From: Veillonella sp.
GTDB taxonomy: Bacteria > Bacillota > Negativicutes > Veillonellales > Veillonellaceae
NCBI GenBank assembly: GCA_019419725.1
Contig: DXZL01000111.1
Span: 1 to 5,221, forward strand
Length of the DNA stretch: 5,221 nucleotides
Reading direction: 5' to 3'
Shown here: piece after piece, positions 4,821 through 5,221 of the stretch
Numbering within the stretch: the stretch's first letter is position 1
Layout of the letters: each line of letters opens with the position of its first letter
The notes under the pieces: model-generated
Database searches by the model: none
The model's input: the letters and a program-made list of their open reading frames with translations, nothing else
Told to the model about the DNA's origin: nothing
Made by a program: the position numbers and the translations under genes

Positions 4821-5221
4821 CTATTTTGTTAAAGCGCTAACATTGTCTAAGCGATGTAAGCATTTTTCTTTACCAAGTAATGTAACAATATTATTCAAAT
4901 CTGGACCATGCATTTGACCTGTTAAAGCAACACGAATTGGCATGAATACGAATTTCCCTTTCAAAGCAGTTTCTTTCATAACAGCTTTAATCGTTGCTTT
5001 TACAACATCAGGTGTAATTTCATCAAGTTCTGCCAATGCATTACGGAATGCGCCAAGAACTGTTGGTGCTGTTTCTTCATTCAATACAGCACGCAATTCC
5101 TCTTCGTGATCTTCTTCAAGGAATACTGTTTCGCCCATGAACATGCCTACATGATCCTTAATTTGCGCACCATAGCTAATATGATCACGGAATGTAGAGC
5201 ATAATAATGTCAACCAATCAA
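4821..5221 (-). CDS. gltX: Glutamyl-tRNA synthetase, C-terminal part (runs off the right edge)
   Basis: About 132 codons of the 3' end are present. The frame is open to the right edge, where it reads DWLTLLCSTFRDHISYGAQI, so the TTG at 5213 is an internal codon and not a start. The full enzyme charges tRNA-Glu (and, in many bacteria lacking GlnRS, tRNA-Gln) with glutamate. The visible part is the all-helical anticodon-binding domain. The family segment KGKFVFMPIRVALTGQMHGP is followed by a helix ending LLGKEKCLHRLDN, which closely resembles the Bacillus GltX end. TPDVVKATIKAVMKET is also typical. The catalytic HIGH and KMSKS motifs lie outside the window. Being upstream of cysS fits the Firmicute gltX-cysS gene order, although here the two are separated by a terminator and a symporter gene. 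Discriminating versus non-discriminating specificity cannot be judged. Confidence 0.95.
   Translation of the reverse strand, partial: DWLTLLCSTFRDHISYGAQIKDHVGMFMGETVFLEEDHEEELRAVLNEETAPTVLGAFRNALAELDEITPDVVKATIKAVMKETALKGKFVFMPIRVALTGQMHGPDLNNIVTLLGKEKCLHRLDNVSALTK

Noticed and set aside
1..5221. tRNA or rRNA genes, CRISPR arrays, toxin-antitoxin or phage genes
   Set aside because: No sequence with these features was found. All stretches are accounted for by housekeeping genes and their control sites.

Overview
This 5.2 kb window is a compact housekeeping segment in which every gene I can support lies on the minus strand, so transcription runs from high to low coordinates. The gene order is gltX, a BASS-family symporter, a T-box leader, cysS, mrnC, rlmB, rae1/yacP and sigH. 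Without the symporter this matches the classic Bacillus/Firmicute gltX-cysE-cysS-mrnC-rlmB-yacP-sigH neighbourhood. The moderate AT bias, strong Shine-Dalgarno sequences, sigma-A promoters and protein character suggest a Firmicute of the Negativicutes. Veillonella is my best guess, but it is an inference from general resemblance and no search was run.

Right end (4769-5221): the C-terminal anticodon-binding part of glutamyl-tRNA synthetase enters the window and ends in a clear intrinsic terminator. Middle right (3634-4761): a 323-residue bile acid:sodium symporter family transporter has its own promoter (TTGAGA, 17 bp, TATAAT) and its own long hairpin terminator, so it is a separate transcription unit.

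Middle (3321-3632): a second promoter (TTGACT, 17 bp, TACAAT) drives a T-box riboswitch about 250 nt long. Its specifier codon reads UGC (Cys). Its T-box bulge is UGGA, whose variable base A pairs with the U73 discriminator of tRNA-Cys. The antiterminator and terminator are mutually exclusive and both can be drawn base by base. The leader is followed by cysS.

Left (137-3320): cysS, mrnC, rlmB and rae1 overlap or are spaced by 1-2 nt and have no internal terminator. Uncharged tRNA-Cys should therefore raise expression of cysteinyl-tRNA synthetase together with a 23S rRNA maturation nuclease, a 23S rRNA 2'-O-methyltransferase and a ribosome-associated mRNA endonuclease. Far left (1-133): a third sigma-A promoter (TTGAAA, 17 bp, TATAAT) begins 4 nt after the rae1 stop and drives a gene whose first 21 codons resemble the SigH N-terminus.

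I see no mobile element, CRISPR array, tRNA or rRNA gene, and no evidence of a wholly new system. The most interesting points are the reach of the Cys T-box over RNA-processing genes, the symporter sitting in the slot that cysE occupies in Bacillus, and a 75-nt hairpin whose one outer mismatch becomes a G-U wobble only on the minus strand.
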